In this document: positions 1 through 10,953 of the stretch, in pieces | How positions within the stretch are numbered: the stretch's first letter is position 1 | How the letters are laid out: each line of letters begins with the position of its first letter | Assembly (NCBI GenBank): GCA_032718865.1 | Contig: JALUTQ010000040.1 | Location: forward strand, 1,178,001-1,242,000 | DNA from: Tilletia caries | Lineage: Eukaryota; Basidiomycota; Exobasidiomycetes; Tilletiales; Tilletiaceae | DNA: 64,000 nt | Direction: 5' to 3' | Translations under genes and position numbers: made by a program | The notes under the pieces: generated by a model | Database searches by the model: none | The model's input: the letters and a program-made list of their open reading frames with translations, nothing else | What the model was told of the DNA's origin: nothing

Positions 1-43
1 TGCGTCTAGAAAGGAAGCGTCCAACCAACTAAGCCACAGAGTG
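1..43 (-). tRNA. 5' part of a tRNA-like gene cut by the window edge
   Basis: Read on the minus strand from base 43, the sequence looks like the first half of a tRNA. A perfect A-box (TGGCTTAGTTGG) lies at 36-25, followed by a TTTCTAG stretch that could be an anticodon loop reading TCT (Arg). The D stem pairs poorly and the 3' half with the B-box lies outside the window. It could be an intron-containing tRNA-Arg or a tRNA-derived repeat. Confidence 0.3.
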
Positions 44-187
44 ATTCTAATGTACAATCGCTTTGTTTTACTGCAACACAAAAGGCACGTCATCACAATC
101 AAGCAGCAGGCAGGCCGAGAGAGAGCAAGCATTATTTTAGCGGTGGAAAGCATTGTTAGGAAACGCGTATTTTGAAAATACGTCGTC

Positions 188-197
188 GCCACGTGGC
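188..197. promoter_or_regulatory. E-box palindrome GCCACGTGGC
   Basis: A 10-bp palindrome around CACGTG lies about 0.7 kb upstream of the first HsbA gene, outside the duplicated arm. The same 10 bp occur at 24528-24537. CACGTG cores bind bHLH factors; a function here is inference. Confidence 0.3.
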
Positions 198-756
198 AGC
201 GGTCGGTCGCCGTGACATCTCCTTTAAATGTATAGGAATTCTCTCGGCCGGGTGATGGCATCCTGTGTACAGAAATTCGGCAGAGGACCACCCCCCCATC
301 CACCATCAAGATCCGAACCAGAGGTTCAGAAATCATGCGATCAACGCGGCCGGTGTCTGGTGACTGGTCTCTGTGTGATATGACTTGCTCGCTTGCTTGC
401 TCCTGCTCGGTGTGCTGACTTCTGAACTGCTTCTTGATCCTTCCCCTGCCCTCAACCAGCTCTTGTGCCGACCCCGAAATTGACCCCCTTCTCTCTCTTT
501 TCCCAAGCCAGAGACGCAGATCGAGCCGATCAAGTATTCGAGTGGCCTCATACGAAGGCCCCGCAAGTCGCAGCCTCGCCATACCCCCAAAAAATGAATC
601 GGCGACAACTGATCTCAACGTCGGACGACCCGCTTGAATTGATCCATTAAATGAGACCGCTCCCTGCTCCCTTCTCCCTTCTCCCTTCTGACGGACCACC
701 CTTCTTCCCGGGCTGGTCGATCGCGATCAAGGGAGCAAGGCACCTGTCCAGAAAGG

Positions 757-762
757 TATAAG
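757..762 (+). promoter_or_regulatory. TATA box of HsbA copy 1
   Basis: TATAAG lies about 145 bp before the start codon, inside a block almost identical to the one upstream of the second copy (TATAAG at 8915-8910, minus strand). Confidence 0.5.
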
Positions 763-905
763 AGGGACGACATCTCACGGCTGACGACCTTCTTTCTCTC
801 CTCACCAATCCCTGCTTCCTCCCCATCCAGTCGCGTCTGCCTCTTCTTTCTTCACCACATCTCCAACCTAACCCCCCCTCCCTCATCCCTTTCCGCTCAA
901 CAAAC

Positions 906-1599
906 ATGCGCTTCAACCTCCTCGCCTTCCTTCCCGCCTTTGCCCTCTTTTCCATTGTCTCGGCCGGCGCCGACACCGTGAATGGGCACATCACCGACCT
1001 CGTCACGTCCATCAACGGTCTCAACACTCAGCTTCACCGGCCCAATGCCGGAACCTCGTACGCTGCCGCTCTTGGCGTCAACACTGCTGCCCGGAAGCTT
1101 ATTAGCGACCTTCATAGGTAAGCAACGGTCGTTTCCCTATGCTTCCTTCCTCCAAAGCTGCCATTACTTAAATCTCTGTTCCTGTTACCCTCTCGAAGCG
1201 CGACCGCGTTCGTGCACGACTACGGCCAGCTTTCTGACGATGAGGCATCTGCTGCCCTTGACAACATGGGAGTGGCTCTTCCCATCGTCCAAAACGCGAC
1301 GACAACTGTGGCTGGCCTCAAGCCTCAATTCACGGTACGTGTCCACGTCTCTATCAGCGCACATGTAGCATGAGACTGATACCCCTCGGCCGCATCTTCC
1401 CATCTCACCCCTTCAAAAGAAACTCAACCTCTTCGGCATCGCCCGCGCCGACGTGCTGAAACTCCAGAGTGCTACCAGTGACTTCATGGAGTCCATTGTG
1501 GACGCCGTCCCCAGCGCCGATGTGGCCGACGCCAAGCTCAAGCAGGCCGCCTACAATGCAGCTCTCGCCGACGCTGCTTCTGCCTACTCGACCAACTGA
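906..1599 (+). CDS. Secreted hydrophobic surface-binding protein A (HsbA)-like, copy 1
   Basis: Three exons (906-1117, 1199-1334, 1420-1599) give 175 residues. Residues 1-20 are a clear signal peptide (MRFNLLAFLPAFALFSIVSA), and the rest is a helical, Ala-rich, cysteine-free domain. The pattern of repeated 'L..I..LN' helices, the ATTTV segment and the C-terminal AAYNAAL.DAASAY helix fits the HsbA / cell-wall mannoprotein 1 family. Known members are secreted and bind hydrophobic surfaces or the cell wall. Both introns have GTAAGC/GTACGT donors and AAG/AG acceptors at the same places as in the paralogue at 8070-8772. The start is the first ATG after the TATA box and directly precedes the signal peptide. 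Absence of cysteines excludes a hydrophobin. Confidence 0.8.
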
Positions 1600-1902
1600 G
1601 CGATCGGCTCTCCTCCGGCCCTTTCCCTTCGAACACAACAAGTCCGATCCTGCCTCCCTCTACTTGTCCCACAACGCCGACTACTCCCGCTTAACCCACT
1701 GTCACCTATCCAGCAACAGAAATCATCATCCTTTCAATAATCTTTTCACTTAGCAGATATCGCTTTCGCACAGATCCAAACAGCATGCACCTCCGCATTG
1801 CAATCTCCAGCCTCAGTGCAGGTACACGTCCTTCTTAAACCCCAGCCGGATCAGTTTGAGCTGCAATTGAACGTCCCAGGACGGTTGCAGGTGCGTACGC
1901 TG

Positions 1903-4900
1903 TTATATGTGGTTGCATTTCAGCTCGCACAAGATGCGTTCCCAGAGCTCGTGCTCAAGCTCAAGCTCAAGCTCAGGACGAAAGGCGCGCAAGTATTTCA
2001 AGCCAAAGGCCGACGTAACCATCTCCTCCTGCCCCTCCTGAACTCGCCTTCCGACGAACTCCCGCAGCAGTAACCAAACCGCATCAGCGTTCCGACTGCC
2101 CAGCTCCATGAACAACCCCTCGGCTGCCCGTCGGATGGGCACAGCCTGTCGACGGTGTAGCGCGCCAAGGACAATCGGGTCGCACGCCATCATCCACGCC
2201 TGCGTCTCGTCCAAATGAATGCTCACGCCTCGGATGGTGAGTCGAAGGACGATCAAGACCTCCAGGAGAAGCCGACAGCCCACGCTGTGCTCATCCGGGA
2301 TGAAGAGGGGCGAGACCTGAATCGGTGACCTAGTCGTAGTTGCCTTCTGGCCCGACATCAGTTTCTGCGTCTGTCGGACCGGGTGCGCCTGTGCTAGTTC
2401 GCTGAGCAGCAGCTGAAGTCGGGGCCACACGTCATCCACGATCTTTTGTCCGAAGTGATCGGCACTGTGCTCGGCGAGCACCGCCACAAGCTTGACAGCC
2501 TCCAGCCAGACGAACGGCTCCGACTCGCTCCGTTTGCCCATCATCGTTTTCTGCCGCTTTGCGCCTCGTATACGGCCCGAATTCAGCCGGTGGCCAGCTT
2601 GTCCTGATCCGGGGGTAGTCGCACTTGAGCCCAGTCGAGCAAGGACGAGTGGCCATGCCCGGTTGAGAACGGGGATCAATTCCAGTTCGCGGCGCTGAGG
2701 TGCCAGGACGGAAACTCCGTAGCCGAGCAAGCGCAGGACCTGAGCTCGAATGTGCGCAGACGAGTGACCAAGGAATGCGACGCTCTTCTCCAGGATGTCG
2801 GCAACGACTTGTTGAGATCGCGATGGCGGAGGATTGAGGGTTTCCTCACCACTCCGCTTTGCCTTCGTATTCGAATCTTCGCTCTTCGAGGTACCGTCTC
2901 CTTTCGCTTGAGAAGACATCTTCTCCTCCTCCTCCTCGAAGTCAAAGTCGAGACGCTCGGGCTCGCGTCGCCCCTTGAACCATTGTTCAAACGCGGTCAT
3001 CTCGGTATCCGGTTTTGGCAGCCATTCCTGCTTCGCGAGGGAGCTGGGTCCACCTTCAGCCCTCTCCCCGTTTGGCAGTGTGCCTGCTTCTTTCGAAGCC
3101 GCCAGGGAATCTACGCTTGCAGCAAGAAGCGCCCTCAGAACTCCAAGCAACCCTTCGCAAATCTCTTCATAGCCATGGTATCGATCCAAAGCGTCCAAGA
3201 CCTCGTCAACTGCATCCTCGACGGAAGCAAGTGCCTCGGTACCCACCAGGCGAACAAACTCCACTAGCACAAACGGTGCAGCTTGAGCGCTTCCCAGTGG
3301 CAATGCACATCCTCCCAGTGTACCTACCATCGGCACCAGCTGGTCGGTCCCCGTACCTCCAGATTGACGCATCAAGCTCTGCTCGGATGACGAGGTGTGC
3401 ATCTGGGTGACGAGCTCAAGTTCGAGTCCCAAATCGGTGACGATGCGTTGGGAAGTTGCACTGACGATCCAGTCCGCACAGGCACGCAGAGCCTGCGTGG
3501 AGCTCCCATATCCACACGCTGCTGCTATCCGAGCTAGTGCCGACTGCCCAGCGCTCCGCACCACGCTCGCGTTCGCTGTCGATGCGCATACGAGAGGATA
3601 GATCAGCCCGATGAGATTGGGCTCAAAGTCGCGTCCGAGTAGTTCTGCGGCTGTCGCAAGTATATTCAACAGGAGGGCATTGGCAACGTCCACCTGGCGA
3701 AGTGCTTTTTCTTGCGTGACCATTGCAGACGCAGCTGGGCCGGTCGACTTTTGGTCTTCTAGCGAGACAGCACGCATGAGGCCAGCTTCCAAGAATCCAC
3801 TGCTCTCGGCCGCCAGTGTGGATGTCGAGGATGCAGTACCGCTGCTGAAGCCCTTCCGAAATCCGACCGTGGAGGAAGAGCTTGGGTCGCTGCGGTCCAC
3901 TGCCACGGATTGACTTTGTTGGTGCCGCTCCGTGATCAGAGCGAGGACGTTGTCCGGGTCCATGGCCTCATCCATATCCTCTTCCAGCATCGCTCTCACT
4001 AAATGAGTGACGAGTTTTCCCAGCTTCTTGGCGGCCTTCTTCTTGATCTTCACAGCTGTGGCGGAGCGTGACCGTTTGGCGGCAAGCTGATCTGCCACTC
4101 CCTTCAGCAAGATATCGGCAACGAACAGTGCGGACGAGCACATCTGTCTCGCAAATGTAGCATTGACAGTGAGACGAGTGGTCCGAAACCGCGAGCCGTC
4201 TCGAAGAAAGTGAAAGATGAACGCAAAGTTATCCTCGACGCTCTTGGATGCGGAAAGCCGTGGTGCTGCTGCCGATTTGCTTTGCTCACTCGAATGTATG
4301 GTGCGAATCGACCAGGCAGAAGTCAGGGCGGCGGAAATGGAGGTCAACGCTGACCGGATCGCTGCATCTTCGTCGCTCTCAAGTTTTTGCAAGCGCAGAT
4401 TGATACCAGCTGCGCCATCAGCAACGGCAATGTCTGTGTCGTCCGCCACCTGAAGTTCCGAGAGCAGGGAGCTTGACCATCGCACAAAGACCGGATGAGA
4501 TGTCCACTTGTTCCCCAGGACCGAACCGGAGGCGAATATGAGTGTCAGAAGCGAGAGGGGCGATGCGACTTGCAAGGGTCCGGGCTTGAGAAGATCAGCC
4601 ACCATCGCAGGTGGAACGGCCTCCGCCACACGCTGAAACAGCTGTGCTGCAATTTTGACACGATGAGCGAGAAGTACAACTTGTTGCTCGTCATCAGAAT
4701 GAATCGCGGTCGAAAGCTGCTCGAGCGCCGATGAAGATATTCGGTCAATGCTCCAGAGTGCCTTCAGACCGGCCCTGTCCATCGCAACCTCGGCCTTCGA
4801 GCGACTTGCGTCAAAGCCGACGAGTGCAAGTAGCATGTCCCATCCTTGAGCTTCCACAGCACTGCTGATTCTTGTCGAGGTAGCGGTGATGTCGATGATC

Positions 4901-6531
4901 AATCGGACAAGGTCCTCCGACAGACTGCCTTGTGTCGAATCTTGAGCTTCGGAAAGGGACTCTGCCCATGCGAACGTGTCTCCGCATCGCAGCCACAGAC
5001 TCGCGGCCATGTTTAAGGCGCTTCCCAGCGTCGCGTGGTGAATGTTGTGGGGGTTGGAGAAGGTAGAAAAGACTTGTCTGAGCGCTCCGATGATACGCTT
5101 GGTGGATGTGTAGAACATCTGTGCTTGAGGAGGCATGCCTTGATCTTGAGAGTTTGAACCAGACATTGAGGGATCTTTGGTAGGCTCGGAGTCAGCACCT
5201 GCAGCATCCGACTCGGCTGTGCTCATTCGCGACGCCAGCTCCGCAAGCTCTGCCAAGGTTGAAACCGACCTGTTTGCTTCGAGCTTCGGGTTCGTCGACA
5301 ACCTGACTCGCGCAGTGGCTCGATCATTGAACCCGAGAAGCGTCGTCTCTGCCAACGTTTCCAGCGCAAGTGGTGCGAGGCCAGCCTTCGAAGGCAGAGC
5401 TTGGTTTGCCTTGCCTGCATCTACACCTGTGCCTCGTCCTGTCAAGATCTTGACCAGAGCGGACACCATGCCTGGCAAGATTGACTGAGCCTTGATCGCC
5501 AATTCAAGGGACGGCTTGTCAAAGGTCGTATCTCTAGCTTCTATTCCTTTGCTGTTGAACTCGTCCAGTCGTCCTTGATCGACGCCTGCCAGCCAGGTGG
5601 TAAAAGTGGTACGCGCTGCTTTGAGGGCAGTAGCTCGCAAAAGCTCGGAGAAGTCGGGATTGGCGGAGCTATCGAGCGAGAGCACGCAGATCTGCATCAA
5701 AAGGCGCGAGGTCTCCGTGCTTTGAGCGACCCATTGAGTGTGCTTTCGTGTCGGGAAAATGGTTTGAATCGTTCCTTGTGTCGACGCTGCACCAGTGCCG
5801 CTCTTCAGGTCGGGATCATATTCGAAGAAGTCCAGAGCCTCTTGAAGGGAAGGAAGTTCGCTCACGCCATCCCATTCCCACGGGTCCTTGGATTTCGATG
5901 AGCTATCGGAGTGCCGACTCTTCTCTGTTCGCGGCTTCAGCATCGCATGCAGAAATTCGAAGATGGCGATCCGCGTTGATTCGCCCAGTGCGATGCTGCT
6001 GGGCGGAAGCTTCGCCTTTTCCGCTGCACTCTTTGGGGCCGAGCCCGAAGCAGAAGCTGGAGGGTGGATCGATGTGCCTCGAAGGAGTAGGAAGATGCCG
6101 AGCCCAATCAGCGTCTTCCACCGCTTGAAGTTGGTCATGTCGTCTGTCGCCCAGGCCGGGTACCAGTCTTCCGCCAGGAGCGCGAGGGCTCGAAAGACGG
6201 CCGCTCTCGTCTGATCAGGCACACTGACGCCGCCATGGTCCCGTAAGAGCCATGAGAGGGCTGTATAAGCCTTCTCGATGTCCCGCATATCCAGTCCCGA
6301 GCCGAGTGCGGCCAAGTTGTCTTGCCTGCGGCTCTCGAGGAGCTTGACCAATTGATTGACCTTGTCGCCACATGCTGGACCTTTGGGATGCTGCGCTGCC
6401 TCGACGACCTCAGCGCAGAGACGGTCGACCTAACGATTTACAAATCTACATCAGCGCATCGCACAGACATCCGCCGAACAGCTTGTGACGCTCACCTCCA
6501 GCCTTCCAGGTCCGCTTGCTCTGCCGAACAT
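1903..6531 (-). CDS. TTI1: TELO2-interacting protein 1 (TTI1), HEAT-repeat component of the TTT complex
   Basis: Two exons (6531-6496 and 6429-1903, intron 66 nt) encode about 1,520 residues. The first exon gives only 12 residues (MFGRASGPGRLE) and joins in frame; without it the long frame has no ATG near its start. The protein is alpha-helical throughout, as expected for HEAT/ARM solenoids. The best landmark is a segment like the conserved TTI1 block: ELLGRDFEPNLIGLIYPLV, then a 'GQSALARIAAACGY' helix. The C-terminal part (RRAAEGLFMELGSRNADAVW) also fits. TTI1 acts with TEL2 and TTI2 to mature PIKK kinases (TOR, ATM/ATR, TRRAP). The length is in the upper range for the family, with acidic Ser-rich loops. 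The gene is divergent from the THOC5-like gene across 189 bp. Confidence 0.75.
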
Positions 6532-6720
6532 GTCTTCGATCTACGTGTCCATATATACGCTCATGACTTGCGTTCGTCTGGCGGTCGAGGTGAGAAGCAT
6601 CGCATCTTCCCTTTGTTCGAGACCAATTTCGCTGGATTTCTCACGCAGAAGAAATATATCTTCACATCCACCAACTCACTCCTCTTGATTTGGCTTGTCC
6701 TACATATAGAAGCGCTCATC
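6532..6720. promoter_or_regulatory. Divergent promoter between TTI1 and the THOC5-like gene
   Basis: Only 189 bp separate the two start codons, so the genes must share this promoter region. A TATATA stretch occurs near 6552. No further element is assigned. Confidence 0.5.
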
Positions 6721-7676
6721 ATGACTGTACGTAGCGTCGTAAGCCGTGCGAGGTCTTCTCCGGGAAATTTGGCTGACTGCAGTTGTTCTTTGACTTGTGT
6801 AGGCAGTTGAGTCGAGCACGGCCGCAATTCAGTCGCACATCCAGGACCTGCTCGCCCTCGTCCAAGCCTTCCTCACGTCGGACGACTTCGCCTCGATCCA
6901 GAACGGATCTCCGGCCCAGTCCCAGTTCATACAAGACATCGTACCCCTCGTCGCTGCGCTGCGAGCAGAATTTCGGGTTCTTTCGGATGGAGCAAGAGAG
7001 AGCAAGAATGCGGTGGCGGCCGTCCGAGCGGAGGTAGATGACAAGCTCATCCAATTGCAAAATCTCGAGTACGAGCAGGCCAAACTGGAAGAGGAGGTCC
7101 TATTGACGAGAGAACTCAGGTGAGCTGTCTTCCCTTCAACGAAATTTTTGTCGCTGATGTTCAGTCATAACTTCTTAATATTTCTTTGGGACTTGCTCAG
7201 ATCGATATACCAGGACATCGACATGCTGTCAGAAGGCGAATTCCGCCAGACCGCTCCCGAAGAGCTCAGGACCGAGGCTGTACTCGAAGACGAGCATCAG
7301 CTGATGAACAATCGTCTCGAGCACGAGCTTTCCGAGCGGGAAAGGTACGTTCCAGTCTGATGCGCCAGTCTGGGAAAGCTCAACCTCAGCCACCGATCAC
7401 TCACACTTGTGCTCCTCTGGCAGACTGGAAGCCGAGAGAAAAGCTCTAGCCCGCGAGAAGCTAGGTTTGCTCAAAGTGAACCGATCGAAAGCAGCACGAC
7501 TGAAGGCACTCGAAAAGGCCATACGAGATCTATTAGAGGTGCGTTGTGTCCAGTTCTAATCTGCCGGGTGACCTGTTCGCTGATCATCCTCTCCCTGCAA
7601 TAACGACATCCGGCACATCAAATCGTGTCATCAGCAAGCGACTGCACTGCGCGACGCACCCACACAAGGAGAATGA
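6721..7676 (+). CDS. THO complex subunit 5 (THOC5)-like protein
   Basis: Five exons (6721-6726, 6803-7119, 7201-7344, 7424-7538, 7635-7676) give 207 residues. The first exon encodes only Met-Thr. The protein is an almost continuous coiled coil. The order of motifs fits the conserved core of THOC5 (fms-interacting protein): an 'NLEYEQAKLEEEVLLTRELR' coil, then a short 'D.LSEGEFRQTAPEELR' loop, then a 'HELSERERLEAERKALAREK' coil, ending close to ATALRDA. In THO, this subunit helps couple transcription to mRNA export in the nucleus. It is short compared with animal THOC5 (over 600 residues), consistent with the reduced fungal versions. All exon junctions keep frame. Confidence 0.7.
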
Positions 7677-8069
7677 GCAGCCGCTGAATACGTGTTCGTA
7701 TGCAATCGGCACTTTTGATACTTTCGTGTACATACATATGACGAGGCAGGAACATTTTTCCGCGCAAATGGAATCCTCTCCGCCGTTCAATCCTTTCCTT
7801 TTGAACGATGAATCTGCACTGAGGCTGGAGATTGCAATGCGGAGGTGCATGCTGTTTGGATCTGTGCGAAAGCGACACCTGCTATGAGTAAAAAGATGAT
7901 TGAACGGATGATGATTTCTGTTGCTGGATAGGTGACAGTGGTTTAAGCGGGAGTGGTCGGCGTTGCGGGACAAGAAGGAGACAGGATCGGACTTGTTGTG
8001 TTAGAAGGGAAAGGGAGCGGTTGGTGGGCCAGGATCGGAACCAGAGAGAGTCGGAGGAGAGCCCGTCGC
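7677..8069. other. Convergent 3' flank of the THOC5-like and HsbA-2 genes
   Basis: This 393-bp gap holds no gene. From about 7813 onward it is the 3' end of the right inverted-duplication arm, and nearly matches the 3' UTR of HsbA copy 1. Confidence 0.6.
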
Positions 8070-9425
8070 TCAGTGCTTAAGCAAGTAGGCAGAAGCAGCT
8101 TTTTCGAGAGCTGCATTGTAGGCAGCCTGCTTGCGCTTGGCGTTGCCTACCTTGGCGCTGGGGACGGCGTTCACGATGGACTTCATGAATGCTCTGGTGG
8201 CAGTCTTGAGTTCCAGCACGTCGCTGCGGGCGATGTCGACGATTTGGAGTTTCTTTTGAAGGGGTGAGAAGGGAAGATGCGTTCAAGTGGTTCAGTCTGA
8301 TGGTACTTAAACACTGATAGAGACTTGGACACGTACCGCGAATTTAGGCTTGAGGTCAGCCACAGTCGTCGTCGCATCTTGGACGATGGGAAGAGCCACC
8401 TGCAAGTTATGAAGGGCATTATGCGCGTCGTCGTCAGAGAGCTTGCCGTGGTTGTTCAGGAACTTGGTCGCGCTTCGAGAGGGTAACAGGAACAGAGCTT
8501 TAAGTAATGGCAGCTTTGGAGGAAGGAAGCATAGGGATTACTTACCTCTGAAGATCGCTAACAAGCTTCAGGGCAGCAGTGTTGACGCCAAGAGCGGCAG
8601 CGTACGAGGTTCCGACACTGGGCTGGTGAAGCTGGGTGTTGAGACCGTGGATGGACTTGACGAGGGTGGAGATGTGCCCATTCACGGTGTCGGCGCCGGC
8701 CGAGGCGTCGCCGGCCGAGACAATGGCAAAGAGGGCAAAGGCGGGAAGGAAGGCGAGGAGGTTGAAGTTCATGTTTGCTGAGCGGAAAGGGATGAGGGGA
8801 GGGTTAGGTTGGGGATGTGGTGAAGAAAGAAGAGGCAGACGCGACTGGATGGGGAGGAAGCAGGGATGGGTGAGGAGAGAAAGGTCGTCAGCCGTGAGAT
8901 GTCGTCCCTCTTATACCTTTCTGGACAGGTGCTCTCGATCTCCCTCGCTCCCTTCCCCCCTTGCTCCCTTGCCTGACCGCCAGCGCGGGAACAAGGTTGT
9001 GGCCCCGTTGTTGGACAGAAGGGAGAAGGGAGCGGTCTCATTTTGAAGCGCTCTCAATGGTGAATGGATCAATTCAAGCGGGCCGTCGGCCGTCCGACGT
9101 TGAGATCACCGGGGACTTGTCGTCGATTCATTTTTGGGGATGGCGACTGGCGAGGCTGTGAAGTGTGCTGTGTGAGGCCTTCGCACATACATATGAGAAA
9201 CGGAAGGCCCCTCGATCTGCGTTCTCGTCTTGGGAAAAGGGAAGAGAAGGGGGTCAATTTCGGGGTTGCACAAGATCTGGTTGAGGGCAGGGGAAGGACC
9301 AATACAAAGCTGTTCATCAGAAGTCAGCACACGAAGCAAGAGCGAGCAAGCGGGCAAGTCCTAGCATACAGGGACCAGACACCGGCCGCGTTGACGCAAG
9401 ACTTCTGATTTCCAGAATGGAGATC
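7813..9425 (-). repeat. Right arm of the 1.5-kb inverted gene duplication
   Basis: Reverse-complement counterpart of 310-1820. The homology ends next to CAGCCTCAGTGCAG on the inner side and near GGCCGGTGTCTGGT on the outer side. The two arms flank TTI1 and the THOC5-like gene. Confidence 0.85.
8070..8772 (-). CDS. Secreted hydrophobic surface-binding protein A (HsbA)-like, copy 2
   Basis: Three exons (8772-8546, 8472-8337, 8252-8070) give 181 residues. The signal peptide is like that of copy 1, with a 5-residue GDASA insertion after the cleavage region. Exon 2 is exactly as long as in copy 1 (136 nt) and both introns are conserved. Substitutions concentrate in the mature protein, for example FVHDYGQLSDDEA against FLNNHGKLSDDDA, and the C-terminus reads SAYLLKH rather than SAYSTN. 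Like copy 1 it lacks cysteines and is predicted to be secreted and to bind hydrophobic surfaces or the wall. Its promoter is almost the same as that of copy 1, so co-expression is likely (inference). Confidence 0.8.
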
Positions 9426-9636
9426 GCGTCAAGAAAGGTTTGGAGGTGGTGACCGGTGGATCGTTCCCCGTTCGTGTGTGTGGGAGCGTGGGGCCAATGG
9501 ACTGCGTCCTTGCGCATAGCAACAAGCCCTCGCCTTTTCTTCCCACGCCGCTGACTTGGCTCACTCATCCTTCTCAGCATCGTCGCCCGACCAGCTGCTG
9601 GTTCATGTAGCTCTCCAACATTTCCTAAACGAAGCC
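8773..9636. other. Upstream region of HsbA-2 and of the bL35m gene
   Basis: An 864-bp divergent intergenic region. About 8773-9425 is the duplicated HsbA promoter, with TATAAG on the minus strand at 8915-8910. The rest should contain the bL35m promoter. No gene is seen. Confidence 0.6.
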
Positions 9637-10184
9637 ATGTCGGTCCTCAACAGCAGAATACTGGCAACAGCGGCAAGGGCTACGGCCTCGGCAGTGGCGG
9701 CGCGCGCTCCGACTGCCCTCACGACTCTCGCCCGGCGCCAGGCAGCATCCCCTTCTCGATCACTCTCAACATCAAGAACAAGACCAAACACAAGATGCAC
9801 TTCAGCAACACCCTTGATTCCCACAGGCAGCGGCAGCGCATCATTCTGCTCAGCAGCCGTACGATCAGGAGCATCGGGCTCTCACGGCGGAGGGAAACTC
9901 AAAACTCACATGGGGACGAAGAAGCGCTTCTTCCCAGTGGGCAGCATCGTCGGCATGTTCAAGCGCGGACGGGTCAGTTTTTTTGCTTTCCCCCCCATCT
10001 CGACCTTCTTGCTCAGTTTTTCCCTCGCGACTGACTCCTTCTGTCCTCCTCTACACAGGCCGGCAAATCCCATCTCAACTCACACATGTCTTCCGTTCGA
10101 CGATCCCGTCTGCGTGGGATGGCCATCACCCCGCCCGGTCAGACTGCGAGACATCTCAAACGTCTCCTAGGACCCATCCTATAA
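9637..10184 (+). CDS. Mitochondrial large-subunit ribosomal protein bL35m
   Basis: Two exons (9637-9972, 10059-10184) give 153 residues. The first ~75 residues are rich in Ala, Arg and Ser without acidic residues, a typical mitochondrial presequence. The bL35 core follows: KLKTHMGTKKRF, then MFKRGRAGKSHL across the splice junction, then SSVRRSRLRG and a KRLLGPIL C-terminus. bL35 is a small basic protein of the 50S-type subunit; here it serves mitochondrial translation. The intron interrupts the family signature at Arg|Ala-Gly-Lys-Ser, and splicing restores it exactly. The start is the first ATG before the presequence. Confidence 0.85.
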
Positions 10185-10953
10185 TCCATCTGTTCTATCC
10201 CTTCCCCAGTCAAAAGCAAGCAGCATTCCCGGTTTACAGGATTCCGTGCCCGTTGGGCGCCGTGAATGCGTCTGGTCAAGGGGGAACAGGGCGTCGGCTG
10301 CCGGCTGGTTATTAGTCGCGCACCATCCTCTGGAAGAGAGCGAAGGATCGAGCCAGAAGTCGCGAAAGTCAGGCAGGACTACATCAGCTGACCTCTTCGT
10401 CCCTGCTTCTCGCAGGCTCCTTCATGCTAACTCTTCTTTGCGTTCAACAGCATCCGCTCGCTTCCCTCCTATGTCAGTAGATCCTATTCCCAATCGCGGA
10501 CCATTCTGATGTCCACTTTGATTCCGAATCTTCCCTCTCTCCTTCCTTCTCCCACAGCTTCAAGTTCAGCTTCAACAGTCCAGCATTCGGTGCCTCAAGC
10601 ACCCGCAACCTGTCCCTGCTTCCAAACGTAATCGCTCATCAAGAATGTATCGGTAAAGATTTGTTGGTGGCAGCAAGGTCGTCAAACTATCTACATCACG
10701 GCGAAGGAAGTCATATCGAGAAGGCTGGGGAACCTGAAAGGCAGGGCGAGGGTGTTCTGGAAGCTTATTCGGGGAGAGAGAGAGAGTCTGAGAGAGAGAG
10801 GCGACTAAAGGTATCGTAGCAAGCGAAGGGAATGCAAAGAGAGGAAGCAGACATCGCAACGGAAGAGAAAGCAGAAGGAAGAGAAACGAGGAATTGTTCC
10901 GATGGGAGGGTGAAGTCAGGGTGTGCTGCGTCCGCAATAGGCCGAGTTCCACC
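10185..10953. other. Gap between bL35m and the end of the fatty acid synthase gene
   Basis: A 769-bp convergent intergenic stretch holding the 3' UTRs of both genes and a (GA)-rich run near 10774-10802. No coding or RNA gene is recognised. Confidence 0.5.

Larger units (their letters stand above)
310..1820 (+). repeat. Left arm of a 1.5-kb inverted gene duplication
   Basis: This arm matches the reverse complement of about 7813-9425. It includes the distal upstream region, TATA region, 5' UTR, three exons, both introns and 3' UTR of an HsbA gene. The TATA/5'-UTR block (about 741-905) and the 3' end (about 1660-1820) are nearly identical between arms, while the coding exons differ more. The arm edges were estimated by eye. 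Confidence 0.85.

Noticed and set aside
906..1599. HsbA-like genes as hydrophobins
   Set aside because: Hydrophobins need eight spaced cysteines; these proteins have none in the mature part.
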